Source: Stereum hirsutum FP-91666 SS1 (Eukaryota > Basidiomycota > Agaricomycetes > Russulales > Stereaceae). From it: a stretch of DNA of 64,000 nucleotides. Both the position numbers and the translations under genes were made by a program. Where the stretch lies: NCBI RefSeq assembly GCF_000264905.1, contig NW_006763145.1, positions 1,377,841 through 1,441,840 of the forward strand. The letters are read 5' to 3'. This document shows, piece by piece, positions 27,842-39,054 of the stretch. The notes under the pieces are model-generated. The model saw nothing but the letters and a program-made list of their open reading frames with translations, did not search any database and had not been told where the DNA came from. Each line of letters starts with the position of its first letter. The stretch's first letter is position 1.

Positions 27842-29981
27842 TCATTCGACGCCGATGAGGAAGACGATCAACTCTCTGCCGACGGCGGCAGCTATCCGGG
27901 GGATCCCCCGCATCGCGAGAAAGTCAAAGTCTTGCACGCGGAGAGGACGAGGGCCAAAGGTGAAGACGGTGGGCTGGGCGGTGCTGTGTGCGCCTGCGTA
28001 GGAAGAGTTGTAGATGTTCAGGAGAGCGCCTTTGGAGGGTGACCGGGTGGAGATGGCGAAGTATTCTGGGTAGGTTTGACACCATCTGTTGGATGGATGG
28101 AGGGAGATAGAGGTGTAGGAAGATGCGGCAAGATGCGGTGAATTAGTATTAGTAGATGAAGTGGACGAGGTGAGTAAGGAACGGGAGATGGAGTTGAACA
28201 TGAGACGTGGTGAATGGCGATGGATCGGGGGGAGGGTGTGAGTGATCGATGGGGGATGGGAAGATGCGAGGCTTGAGAGGGACAAAGTGACGGCAGGTGA
28301 TTGGGGACTGACCGAAAGCGATGGGAACCTTCGGGGAAAGAGAAGCCTGTGGCGGTAGGTTTGCCTCCTGAGAGCTTGGAAAGATCCCAGATGGTGAATC
28401 GGGATCCGTATGCTGCTCCTACACTAGAAACACACGAGTGTTAGTGGTGTTCTGAATTAGATGCGTGAAAGGAAGAAAGAAACGAAATGAAAGTTGCCGG
28501 ACTGCAGTTAAAATACTGGTAAAAGCAAGAGAAAAAAAGGCGAGGTATAGGCATGGAAAAGGGAGCCTGGTCCAAAAACATGGAACGGAGACCGGTGCGA
28601 TAAAACATGAATGTGATCCCCATGTGCATGCTGAGGAGCTTAACTGAAGCAGGAGGGGGTAAGGCAAATATCGTATGTTGATCGAAAGGAGTCGATTGGT
28701 CCTTCGAACGTAAACATAGTTGTGGAATAGCGCAGTACATGTAGACACAAAGCGCCGGCCTTCATGTCAAACGAGAAGAGGATTGTGCCCGATAAGCCCA
28801 CAGACGCCGCAACGAATGGACTAGAAGCGAGCAAGAACAAAACTTAAGAGCTGGAATACTCACATGTCAGGAGAGTCGCGTCTCCACGAGACGGAGCCAG
28901 ACCAGTGCGCGGACGTCCCTACGGTCGCATCCGCTAGAGCTCTTGGCTCAACAAGCTCGACGACAGACTGGTGACGCCAAGACTCGGTGGAGGATGAATC
29001 GGGAGGTTCGCTCCGCCAGTCGATGAGAAAGATAGATCCGTGACTGTCTGATACTAGAAGCTCTTTTGCGGTGGATGGGTGGGAGTTGACAGAGGTCAGA
29101 GCACGGGGGAAAGGGACTGGGTAGGCGGTGGGTTGGGCGCGTTTACTCGAGCTTCCCGGAGGACTGAGGTTTCGGGTAGGGCTAGGAGATCCCATAACGG
29201 ATGGGATGTCAAGGTTTGGATGGAGGTCCCAGACCATGAGCATCTTGTCATCTGTCAGGTTCGTTAATTGGTGCGTGAAGTCGGGACTATGGGTGCAGGC
29301 CACATACCGGACACTGTGGCGACATAACGAGCACTATCTTCCGTTCTTCCTCCACAAAACGTCATGTCATTTATACAACCGTGGTGGCCTGATAGGCCAC
29401 CTCCGAATGGGAATATGTCTTCATTCTCGTTATGGGATTTCGTGAGGAGGTGGAGACCAAAGTCGGCAGAGGCAGCAGTTAGTCTGTTAACAGAGGTGAG
29501 ACACGTCCAGAAAGAGAACACAAATGGTGCGTACTCAAGCAGCCAGTCGTCTGAAGACGACGGAGAGATGGTTCTCGATGACCATGCAAGTGCAGTTATC
29601 CGTGTACCGACATGGAAGGACGCGATAGTTGTTGCGGCCGTTTCGCTCTACAATACACAAACAACGAAAACACGGTCAGTGGACGCGTTTCGACGCGTTT
29701 TCAGGAGCACTCACAATCTGGATGACATTGACAAAGTTGTCGCCACCGATGGCAACGAGGTCGGGCGCGTCGTCCGCATAGCAGGCTTTGACGACGTGGA
29801 TGGGGCTGTTTTCACTGACACGGAGATCCATGAGGTGACACGGGAGAGAGGCGTGCCCAAATCCGGACCAGTTCTGCCATGCAAACGCGCGCTTTTGACA
29901 CAAAAGCGGATCCGGATTTGGCACGAGGCGAGGTGCGAAGGCATGGAATTGGAAATTGCGGGCTAGAAGAGAGCACTCCAT
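27842..29981 (-). CDS. NUP37: Nucleoporin Nup37-like WD40 protein
   Basis: Multi-exon WD40 beta-propeller. Blocks in order: [121 protein letters not shown] and IAAAVGRELIVFLIG. The order and motifs match Nup37, a member of the Nup107-160 Y-complex of the nuclear pore scaffold. The farthest ATG is 29981, but an internal ATG at 29831 (MDLRVSENSPIHVV) lies where the family normally begins and is a better start. One intron (about 28428-28862) is some 435 nt, far longer than its neighbours. Another (about 28105-28300) is near 190 nt; removing it gives the conserved FRW. Confidence 0.85.
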
Positions 29982-30216
29982 GTTCGGTCGCTTCCAGTCT
30001 TCAGCCCCTTCGTCGTCTCGCCCACCGACTCACAAAGCCCCCCATCCGGCCCTCTTCGCTGCAGTCACTCTTCTAGCTTTTGGCACTTTCGCTGTTCTTG
30101 TCAGACACCGCGCCGAAACTGCACCAGCATCTGCTAGACCACGCCTGAACGATCACGTCGGTTATCATCCAAACAGGAAGGAAGAACTAGAGCGTTATTT
30201 GGACAAGCAGAAGTGA
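29980..30216 (+). CDS. Small single-span protein, probably mitochondrial
   Basis: An intronless 78-residue ORF. A basic, hydroxyl-rich N-terminus (MFGRFQSSAPSSSRPP) precedes one transmembrane helix (PALFAAVTLLAFGTFAVLV) with an RHR flank, then a short hydrophilic tail ending YLDKQK. The layout suits a small inner-mitochondrial-membrane subunit or assembly factor, but no family is recognised. Its ATG overlaps the farthest possible NUP37 ATG on the other strand (palindromic CATG at 29979-29982). Its stop lies only 19 nt before the UMP-CMP kinase ATG on the same strand, so it may share a transcript with that gene. Confidence 0.6.
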   Translation: MFGRFQSSAPSSSRPPTHKAPHPALFAAVTLLAFGTFAVLVRHRAETAPASARPRLNDHVGYHPNRKEELERYLDKQK

Positions 30217-30235
30217 TTATACACGACGAATAGAC

Positions 30236-31376
<1,141 letters not shown>

Positions 31377-31852
31377 TCGCCGTCACGAAACCCTTGAACT
31401 TTTTCTTCATCGTTGTCTACATCTGATCTGGTTGCTGAATGTCATGGACAATACCTAGAGAGTGGGATACGCGGGCTGCCCATTGGTACATTGGATCCAT
31501 CTAATAACTATTTGTTCAGATACAGAAAGAAATATACAATACAATATACCAAGACACATGCGTGCCGAACGAAGCGAAGACTCGTATCACGTCCGGGAGA
31601 CGACCGCCATCTCCAATGTAAGTATACCAGGGTAATTTGGGCGAACGAGCAAGTTGTTCACCGGGTACCTCGAGTTTCTAACAAATATAATACAACATGC
31701 GGCAAGAATAGCAAAGTTCAAGAGCAAGAGTAAAAGTGTAGAACAAGTTGTTCGTTTCGAATCTGTGGTTGCGTTCCCCCCTTTGGTTCCTACTGGACAA
31801 ATTAAGCTCGTGGTCGTCCTCGGTGAGATAAGGGAGGGAGAACGTGGGCTGG

Positions 31853-33239
31853 TTATGCGTGTACGGCGAGGTCGAGGGTTCCTACAGGGAGGACGGAACA
31901 GGATGCTTTGCCTCCGTGAGGTATCTCGAGTATTGTGCCATCCGCACAGAGAGTGTGGGCTTTCGCGTCGCGTTCGTTCTGGAGGACGAAGATATCAGAT
32001 ACTAGAATCTGGTTGCGAGTAGAAACAACTTACGGGTATCCAATCCCATCCGCTCACTCTGAAATACTCCACCACGAGCGGCCCCTTCCCTTCCTCACTC
32101 ACGGGACCTCCTGGCCCGGTCTCAGACGCAGACGGGTACTTGAAGTTGATGTGCCTCCCATCGGCATAAGCACCGCCCATAACCTTCCACAGCTTCTCTA
32201 CGAACTGTAATCGCGGACCCTCGCCCCTGGTGGTGTCCGTTGCCATCTGGGCCTTGATAACAGGATCACGCAGTGGACGGACAATAACGACGTCGATGCT
32301 GGGTTGTGTAGGAGGTGGCGGGTGTGAACGTGCGAGGGGAGTGATGCGGAAATTGGGCTCGAGACGGTCGACGTTGACGGTGGTGAGGAAGTAACTGAAG
32401 GGACCCTCGAGCTCATACACGTCCTCCGTCACACGGATGAAACTGTCGTGTGTCGGGTCATATGACATGACGGCACCTCCGTGGCTTTGCTGGTGTGTGA
32501 TATTCGTGAGGAATGGCATGGGGTAGAGACGGACGCGGGCGTGATACCAATGGGTGGCGTTTTGTTGGGCGGCGACTTTGAAGCGTTCGATGCCGGGCAT
32601 TGTGGCGCGGAGGGCTTCGGAGTCTTTGAGGATGGAGGCGTGTAAGGCGGTAGAGGTGACGACGGCGCTGATAATGGTTTTGGCATGTGCTGGGGCGGAT
32701 GGGAGGGGACATGTATCTACGGATTGGGGGTAGATGATGGTTTGGGCGAGCGTGAGCGGTTTGAGGGTGGATGTGGCGGCCCGTTGGGTATAAGAACGAA
32801 GGGAGGCAAGGACGGGAGGAGGACTGTGCTCGGGGGGCGGAGATGGGGTGGAAGTCTTTGGAGGTGGGGGAGGGAACATGGAGGAGTAGAGAGCATTAGC
32901 AGTTCCTGCGGGGACTATCACAAAGTTGAGCTTATGTCCGGGCCACGGTACGGAGCTGTGGAGGGACCGTTTCTGCTGCGTGTCGTAGAGAGCGTTCACG
33001 ATCTCATGCAGAGTACCGTCGCCTGAGACAACGACAACCGTCACATCCTCCTTGCTGTCTGCTGGCTGAGCATCGAGAAAGTCGACCAAGATTGTGCCTG
33101 CGTGGCCCGGATGAGTGGTGGCGTAGGATGCATCTACAGGATAGCCGTCGCGGTCGAGGTGCGGCAGGACGTAGAGCGCGGTGGTGATCGTCCCAGACAG
33201 ATTCCCGCAAGCAGGATTTGTGATGACCACCGAGGGCAT
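31853..33239 (-). CDS. Sphingosine/diacylglycerol-kinase-like lipid kinase
   Basis: Two exons, starting at 33239. The N-terminal DAGK catalytic fold has ITNPACG, VVVVSGDGTLHEIVNAL (glycine-rich nucleotide loop) and NFVIVPAGTANALY. A proline-rich loop follows, then the beta-sandwich domain (HWYHARVRLYPMPFLTN, PFSYFLTTVNVDRLEP, IDVVIVRPLRDP). Read-through of exon 1 ends soon after WDWIP. A GT-AG intron there restores a conserved end (ERDAKAHTLCADGTILEIP...), giving TAA at 31853-31855. Family members phosphorylate sphingoid bases or diacylglycerol; the substrate cannot be assigned. It is shorter than yeast Lcb4. The start faces the omega-amidase gene across about 130 bp. Confidence 0.85.
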
Positions 33240-33368
33240 TGTTTGCGACGACTGCTCCTTTCGTTTCGTCTCTAAGTTATGTGTGCTCGCAGGACGAGTC
33301 AGATCTGGGAATCATCTCGGATGCGAAACGATCATTCAACGAGTCGGAGTTTGCCGTGTCTAATCTCT

Positions 33369-34976
33369 ATGTTGTTCTCACCTATCTTTCGCAATCTCCG
33401 TTCCAGCTTTCGCCACATTCCTACTGCAAGAGCAATGTCCACCGCACCGACCCTCAAGCCTTTCAACCTTGCCCTCATTCAACTTGGTGGAGTCACACCC
33501 GATAAGTCTGTGAACCTCAAACATGCTCGGGACATGATCCTCAAGGCAGCTCAGGGAGAGGGTGCTGGAGACGCCCTCAAGCCTTCATACTCTGGATCCT
33601 TGAAGCCGGACCTCGTTGTTCTGCCTGTTTGTCTTCGATATGTCTAGTGATCCGCACAATCTGATGCGCAGAGAATAGGAATGCTTCAACTCGCCGTACG
33701 GGCATGTGCACTTTCCGGAGTATGCGGAGACCATAGGCTTCAACTCTGCGGAAACGTTCGATGTCTCCAAGACCCAGTGCGAGTCAGTCAAAATGCTCTC
33801 AGAAACTGCCAAAGAAGCTGGTGTCTGGATTATCGGCGGTCGGTCGCTTATGCTCACTCCCACTATTAAATATAGCTAAAGTGCTGGTCTCCACAGGCTC
33901 GATACCTGAGCGCGATGCCACAGATAATAAGATATATAATACTTCGACAGTTTACTCACCCGAAGGTTGGTCTTTTTCCTCTACCATATCAGACTGCTGT
34001 GGTGAAGTAATATTTGACTCTAGGTAAGCTTGTGGCTATTCATCGGAAGGTCCATCTCTTCGACATCAACATTCCCGGCAAGATCACCTTCAAGGTGCCA
34101 CATCTCTTCAATGGACGTCGGTCTTATGGCTGAACTGAATTCTCTTAGGAAAGCGAAACACTAACTGGTGGAACGACTATGAACTGGTTTGACACTGGTT
34201 AGCGTCAGACACAGAATAATTCCCTGTGCCAGCCCTTCTGAGTGATTGCCTGCACAGATTTCGCTCGGATTGGGCTCGGTATCTGCTACGACGTTCGCTT
34301 CCCGGAACTGGCCATGATTGCTGCCCGTAACGGTGATCCTCATTATTCTCTAGACTCACTGCAGCCTCGGCTTCTGATACGGACACTGCCTGGTGCCACA
34401 CAGGCTGTCAAGTGTTGATCTATCCCGGAGCCTTCAATCTTACTACCGGGCCTCTGCACTGGGAACTCCTCCAACGTGCTCGGTGAGAGGATTTGCGTTC
34501 CTTGTGCTGTTTCTCAAAATTATGACTCATCTATGTGCCTTGTCGATAGCGCTGTCGACAATCAAGTCTACTTTGGAATGTGCAGTCCAGCAAGGGACTT
34601 AACCGCCGCATACCATGCTGTGAGTACCGCAGTTAAGGCTATATTAGTCTACTGACCCTACTATTCATCGCAGTGGGGACATTCTATGGTGATAGATCCT
34701 ATGTGTGTTCCTATTCTGTGCTGAACCTGTGTGGCGTGCCAACGCTGACGAGGCGCTACAGGGCTCAGAAACTCTGCGAAGCCGCCGAAGGTGAAACCAT
34801 CGTTTACGCTCACATCGGTAGGGTTTTAAAATCTCGCCTTGTTATGCACACACTCGGCGCTAAAAAAAGTTTCCGAATCGTCAGACCCGAAGCCGTTCGA
34901 GGCCGCAAGAGCGGGAATTCCAGTCACGGTGCAGCGGAGGTTCGATGTGTATCCCGATGTGTCCAAGGGTGCATAG
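33369..34976 (+). CDS. Nit2-type omega-amidase (carbon-nitrogen hydrolase)
   Basis: About ten small exons, all with clean GT-AG junctions. The nitrilase fold shows the triad: Glu in ECFNSPYG, Lys in HRKVHLFDI and the nucleophile Cys in [12 protein letters not shown]. Other family blocks are [38 protein letters not shown] and the C-terminal RRFDVYPDV. Nit2/Nit3 enzymes hydrolyse alpha-ketoglutaramate and ketosuccinamate, closing glutamine and asparagine transamination. Two in-frame starts exist: 33369 adds a 22-residue Arg/Ser-rich, acid-free presequence ([16 protein letters not shown]), and 33435 ([10 protein letters not shown]) gives the core alone. This suggests mitochondrial and cytosolic forms from one gene. 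The stop TAG is at 34974-34976. Confidence 0.9.
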
Positions 34977-35341
34977 ACAACGGGGACGGTCGTATCTGTA
35001 TTTGTGCGTATATAGAAAGTGTAGTGAAAATGTACAGGACCAAGGCAATGAACGGAAGATTTGAATGTTAGGGATGCGAGAAAGACGCCTTGTTGGGCGA
35101 CGGTGGCTGAGCGCTGAGTAAGCGCTGGAATGCTGAGTGCGTCGTGATGGAACTCTCCGTGAAATTTCTCGCAGATTCCATGGCATTCTCTCCACTTTTA
35201 TCACCCTGGCTGAACAGCCGCCGCCTCGTTCGGTCAGCACTCCTTCCACCACCACCACTACACTCTCCATACCCTACGCCAATTACGCCTTTTACCCTCA
35301 TATCCTTTCTGTATACACAAATCCGTACCTAGTTACTCATC
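34977..35341. promoter_or_regulatory. Intergenic region upstream of the DnaJ gene
   Basis: 365 bp between two plus-strand genes. It contains a C/T-rich stretch just before the DnaJ start codon, typical of strongly expressed fungal genes. No unambiguous heat-shock element can be marked by eye. Confidence 0.3.
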
Positions 35342-36945
35342 ATGGTCAAGGAGAGGTGTGTAACTTGACTTCGACTTCGTACAGCGTAGTGCGTGGCGAG
35401 CCCGTGTGCTAACATACCTGTTCCTTTGTGAAGGAAATTCTACGATCTGCTCGATGTGCCCGTTGATGCCTCCGAGTCGGATTTGAAGAAGGCATATCGG
35501 AAAAAGTACATTCACAACCCTCGCTGCCCGACATCACATCTGCTCTTCGATACTTAGAGCCATCATCTAATACGAAGTTTGCTTCTACAGAGCTCTACGA
35601 CTGCATCCAGACAAGGGTGGAGATCCCGAGCTGTTCAAGGAGGTCACCCATGCGTAAGCCGTCGATTTTCCGATCCCGCACTCCCTAGGACCAAAGCGCT
35701 TACGTGCGTGCCCCATCGCCACCTTGTCTCTCATGCATTGCGTGAGACAGATACGAAGTCCTGTCCGATCCACAAAAGAGGGAGATCTATGACGCACGAG
35801 GAGAGGCTGGACTTTCAGAGTCGGGTGGCATGGGCGGCATGGACCCACAGGTACGGTCTTCCTTTCATCTCTTTCATACCACGCAACTCATCGTTCTTCG
35901 TTTCCTATCATTCCCTGTCGCTTCTCTCTATAGGATCTTTTCAGTCAACTCTTCGGTGGTGGCGGCTTTTTCGGTGGCGGTGGCGGCGGAGGTCGGTCAA
36001 ACGCCCAACGAAGGAGCAAAGACCTCGTCCACCGCGTCCACGTTTCCCTCGAAGACCTCTACAAAGGCAAGACTACTAAACTCGCGCTCACCCGTAACGT
36101 CATCTGCACGAAGTGCGACGGCAAGGGTGGAAAGGAGGGTGCGATCCGGTCATGTCATGTCTGCCATGGTCGCGGTGTCAAGGTTACGCTTCGCCAGATG
36201 GGCCCGATGATTCAGCAGCTCCAGTCGCCTTGCGACGAATGCGCGGGTACGGGAGAGATCATCAACCATAAAGACAAGTGCAAGGCTTGTAATGCGCGCA
36301 AGGTCATCTCGGAGAAGAAGATGCTGGAGGTGCATATCGACAAGGGTATGAAGGGAGGGCAGACGATTCAGTTCACGGGAGAGAGCGATCAGGCGCCGGG
36401 TATTCCGCCTGGGGACGTGATTATCGTGATCGAGGAGAAGCCGCACGAGAGGTTCAAGAGGAACGAGAACGACCTCGTTACGGAGGTTGAGATCGACTTG
36501 CTTACCGCTCTCGGTGGAGGCCAGTTTGCGATCAAGCATCTAGACGACCGTGTTTTACTCGTGAGTATTGCGCCTGGGGAGGTCATCAAGCATGGTGCGT
36601 ACCTCTTCTCATTATCTTCACGTACGGATACTGAATATATATCGCCTTTCAGACGATTTCAAGGTGATATACGGTCAGGGTATGCCTTCGCAGCGGCACC
36701 ATGATTTCGGCGATCTCTATGTCAGGTTCACTATCGCATGGCCCGAGCACATACCCGTCGAGAATATCCCTCTTCTCGAAAGTGCCCTTCCTCCCCGCCG
36801 ACCGATCGAGAAATTCCCGAGTAACATCATCATTGACGAGGTCAGCCTCGACAACGTTGACCCACGGCAACGCGATCGGGCGCAGCGGGACGAACAGATG
36901 GAGGAGGACGAGGGAGAGCCGCGCGTACAGTGCGCTAACCAGTAG
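35342..36945 (+). CDS. YDJ1: Ydj1/Mas5-type class A DnaJ (Hsp40)
   Basis: Six or so exons. The J domain has FYDLLDVPVDASESDLKKAYRKK and the HPD motif (LHPDKGGD). A Gly-rich linker follows (LFGGGGFFGGGGGGG). The zinc-finger domain has CTKCDGKG, CHVCHGRG, CDECAGTG and a degenerate fourth repeat CKACNARK, as in other class A fungal proteins. The C-terminal substrate domains include IQFTGESDQAPGIPPGDVI and MPSQRHHDFGDLYV. The protein ends CANQ, a CaaX box matching the farnesylated tail of yeast Ydj1, so membrane association at the ER or mitochondria is expected. It stimulates cytosolic Hsp70 ATPase and delivers substrates. Exon 1 encodes only MVKER before the first intron. Confidence 0.95.
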
Positions 36946-37333
36946 TTGTGGACGCATGTTTCTGGATATGATGCGGATCCTTGCCGGTAACGTTGGAGGG
37001 GCGGTGCGGCATCTCTATGTACGAATTGTTGTGGGACCCTTTCACTCAGACTGCGAGCTTTCTTTTCTTTCATCTGTTGTGTTCGTTTGTCGTTTCTGCA
37101 ATTATTGTATTCGTGTTGATCGTCGGATGCTTCGCAGCATTATCACCATTGACACTACTGCATTTATTAAATAATGCATCCATGATAGATTTCATTGCAC
37201 ATTTGTCTGTGTGTACATCTTAGCTGGTGGCTGCTCTGGATTCTGATACAATTGGAGGTATGACTGCCCAAAAACCCTAATGAAAAAAAGAAAAGGCTGA
37301 AATAAAAAATCCGCTGCACCGAGAACTAGCATT
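36946..37333. other. Convergent intergenic region
   Basis: 388 bp between the DnaJ stop and the UPF0538 stop on the opposite strand. An A/T-rich segment near 37270-37315 probably carries the 3' processing signals of both genes. No other feature is seen. Confidence 0.4.
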
Positions 37334-38054
37334 CTAGTCCCAGCGTGTCTAAAGGCGTAAAATGAGGGTGAGTACGGCGTTCAGACCGAAGCGAACGTAC
37401 CTCTGGGTTCAGCTTAAACTGCTCGTATAGGGCACGGTTGAAGAGGCTGACTTCGGTCTCATTTTCTGTAGTGGACATGTCAGAGAGCGTGGTCGGGGGT
37501 GGCAAAGACACTATGAGACGTACCGAGGCCACAGTCTGCTAGGGTCTTGCTATCGTCGTCGAGGATCCACTCGTCGTGATCGAGGTTAATGATGAGGTTG
37601 GTCGTCTGCGTCGCTGTTAGTGGTGATGCTAAAGAAATTGAGGGGAGTGTGGCCCACCTTTGCACCGTGGGCTTTTGTGTACAGTTTCATGGTATCTACG
37701 CAGGCGGACGTTTCTGTAAGGTCATGGGAGGGTGGATTCAACCTTAGAAACTCACCAAAAGTGGTGGTACGGTACGGCTTCCATCCTGGCTGCGTTCGGA
37801 TAGCTATTGGGTTTTCGCTTCAGTGAGATTCTAGCTCTCGGACGCGAGACGAACATGAGGATCATACCCGCTCGAGCAAGCTCCTTGAGCTCTCCTACAG
37901 TCGTTGTCTCCAGGTTGATATTGTGAAGGACAAGACTTCGCTCGGTGCGGTATTCGAAGGATTTGATTATGCGCAAGGTGAGTGTGGCGGAGGTTTTGGG
38001 AAGCGCGAGGTTCGTCAGAACATCGGAGAAATCTGATTGTGGTTCGGCTGACAT
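37334..38054 (-). CDS. UPF0538 family protein (C2orf76-like)
   Basis: Small multi-exon gene. Exon 1 encodes MSAEPQSDF and then the conserved LRIIKSFEYRTERSLVLHNINLETTTVGELKELARA. Later exons encode IAIRTQPGWKPYRTTTF-like sequence, KAHGAKTTNLIINLDHDEWILDDDSKTLADCG and ETEVSLFNRALYEQFKLNPE. The final exon is tiny (TRWD-stop), using acceptor cctttag with the stop at 37334-37336, which reproduces the short family C-terminus. The ubiquitin-like fold is conserved from fungi to animals, but the function is unknown. The start lies 185 bp from the transposon insertion at 38239. Confidence 0.85.
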
Positions 38055-38246
38055 TCGAAATTTAGATTCTGTGAGTAGATGTGTGGTGAAAATGTATAAT
38101 AAGTGAAAATGGCGAGAAGAGAGGTGAAGAAAGGTGAAGAAGGGTAAAGAGGGCAAATAGCAGAATCAGCGAGCATGTTTCCCGGATCATCGTCTGCAGA
38201 TCATCTAATCTAATCTAATCTTTGAGTTGATCGGACCTATTGACCG

Positions 38247-38815
38247 TAGGGCTCCGACAATAAGTCGGGAGTTAATAACAGCTGTAAAAAAGTGCTGTTA
38301 ATAACTGTTTATAACTTGTTATTAACAACCCTCCCGATACGGTGCTATATAGATCTGTAAAAAAGGTGTAAGAAATCCTGACGTCTGGACAAGTAGATAC
38401 GCGTTCAGGGAAGACTCTTTCGAGTTCCTGACTAACTCCTGACGTCGTATTCCATCCTCTAGGGCCCCTAACCCGACCTAGACATGACTTTACCCTAACC
38501 TATTCCCACGACGGCCACAGCTTCCGAGTCTACGGTGCGTGTTCTCGCCAACGGCCTCACATACCATGAGTGTATGTGCTGTAGAACTTGTTCTAGGAGT
38601 TCAAATAGTAACCAGAGACGCTCAAAAGAACCGCTAGTGCTTTGAAAGCCCTCCAGGTCAGTCGAAACTGGCAGCTCCTGAGGGAAAATATAATATTTAA
38701 ATCGATTTAAATATTCTGTTTTAACTGTTTTTAACACCTGTAAAAAAGTCCCTCGGGGGCCGCCGAGTTACTAACACAGGGTATCATTGGCTCAGGACTT
38801 TTTGTCGGAGCCCTA
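38247..38815. mobile_element. hAT-like non-autonomous element (MITE), 569 bp
   Basis: Terminal inverted repeats of 20 bp with one mismatch: TAGGGCTCCGACAATAAGTC at 38247-38266 and its complement at 38796-38815. An exact 8-bp target duplication, ATTGACCG, is at 38239-38246 and 38816-38823. An 8-bp duplication and (C/T)AGGG ends are hallmarks of the hAT superfamily. The interior is A/T-rich with repeated ctgtaaaaaa subterminal motifs (about 38282, 38355 and 38740) and has no transposase, so it needs helper enzyme from elsewhere. It sits between two divergent host start codons. Confidence 0.9.
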
Positions 38816-39054
38816 ATTGACCGGGACGGTCACCGGCGTCTTTGTTCGAAATCGCGGGGAGTTGTTCCTTCTCGTCGCGTCATGAGTCTGCATCGTCGGA
38901 AATTTCGCCGTGCTTTGACTCGACATGCGCTCGATTGGCCATTAGAAATGAGCCTTGTTCTTCTCACGACATTACAGTCCTTCGACCACGGTCTTCTTAA
39001 AGACACGCTGGACTTTGCTCGTCCCGTTCGGTCCCCATCGCGCTCACTGCAGAT

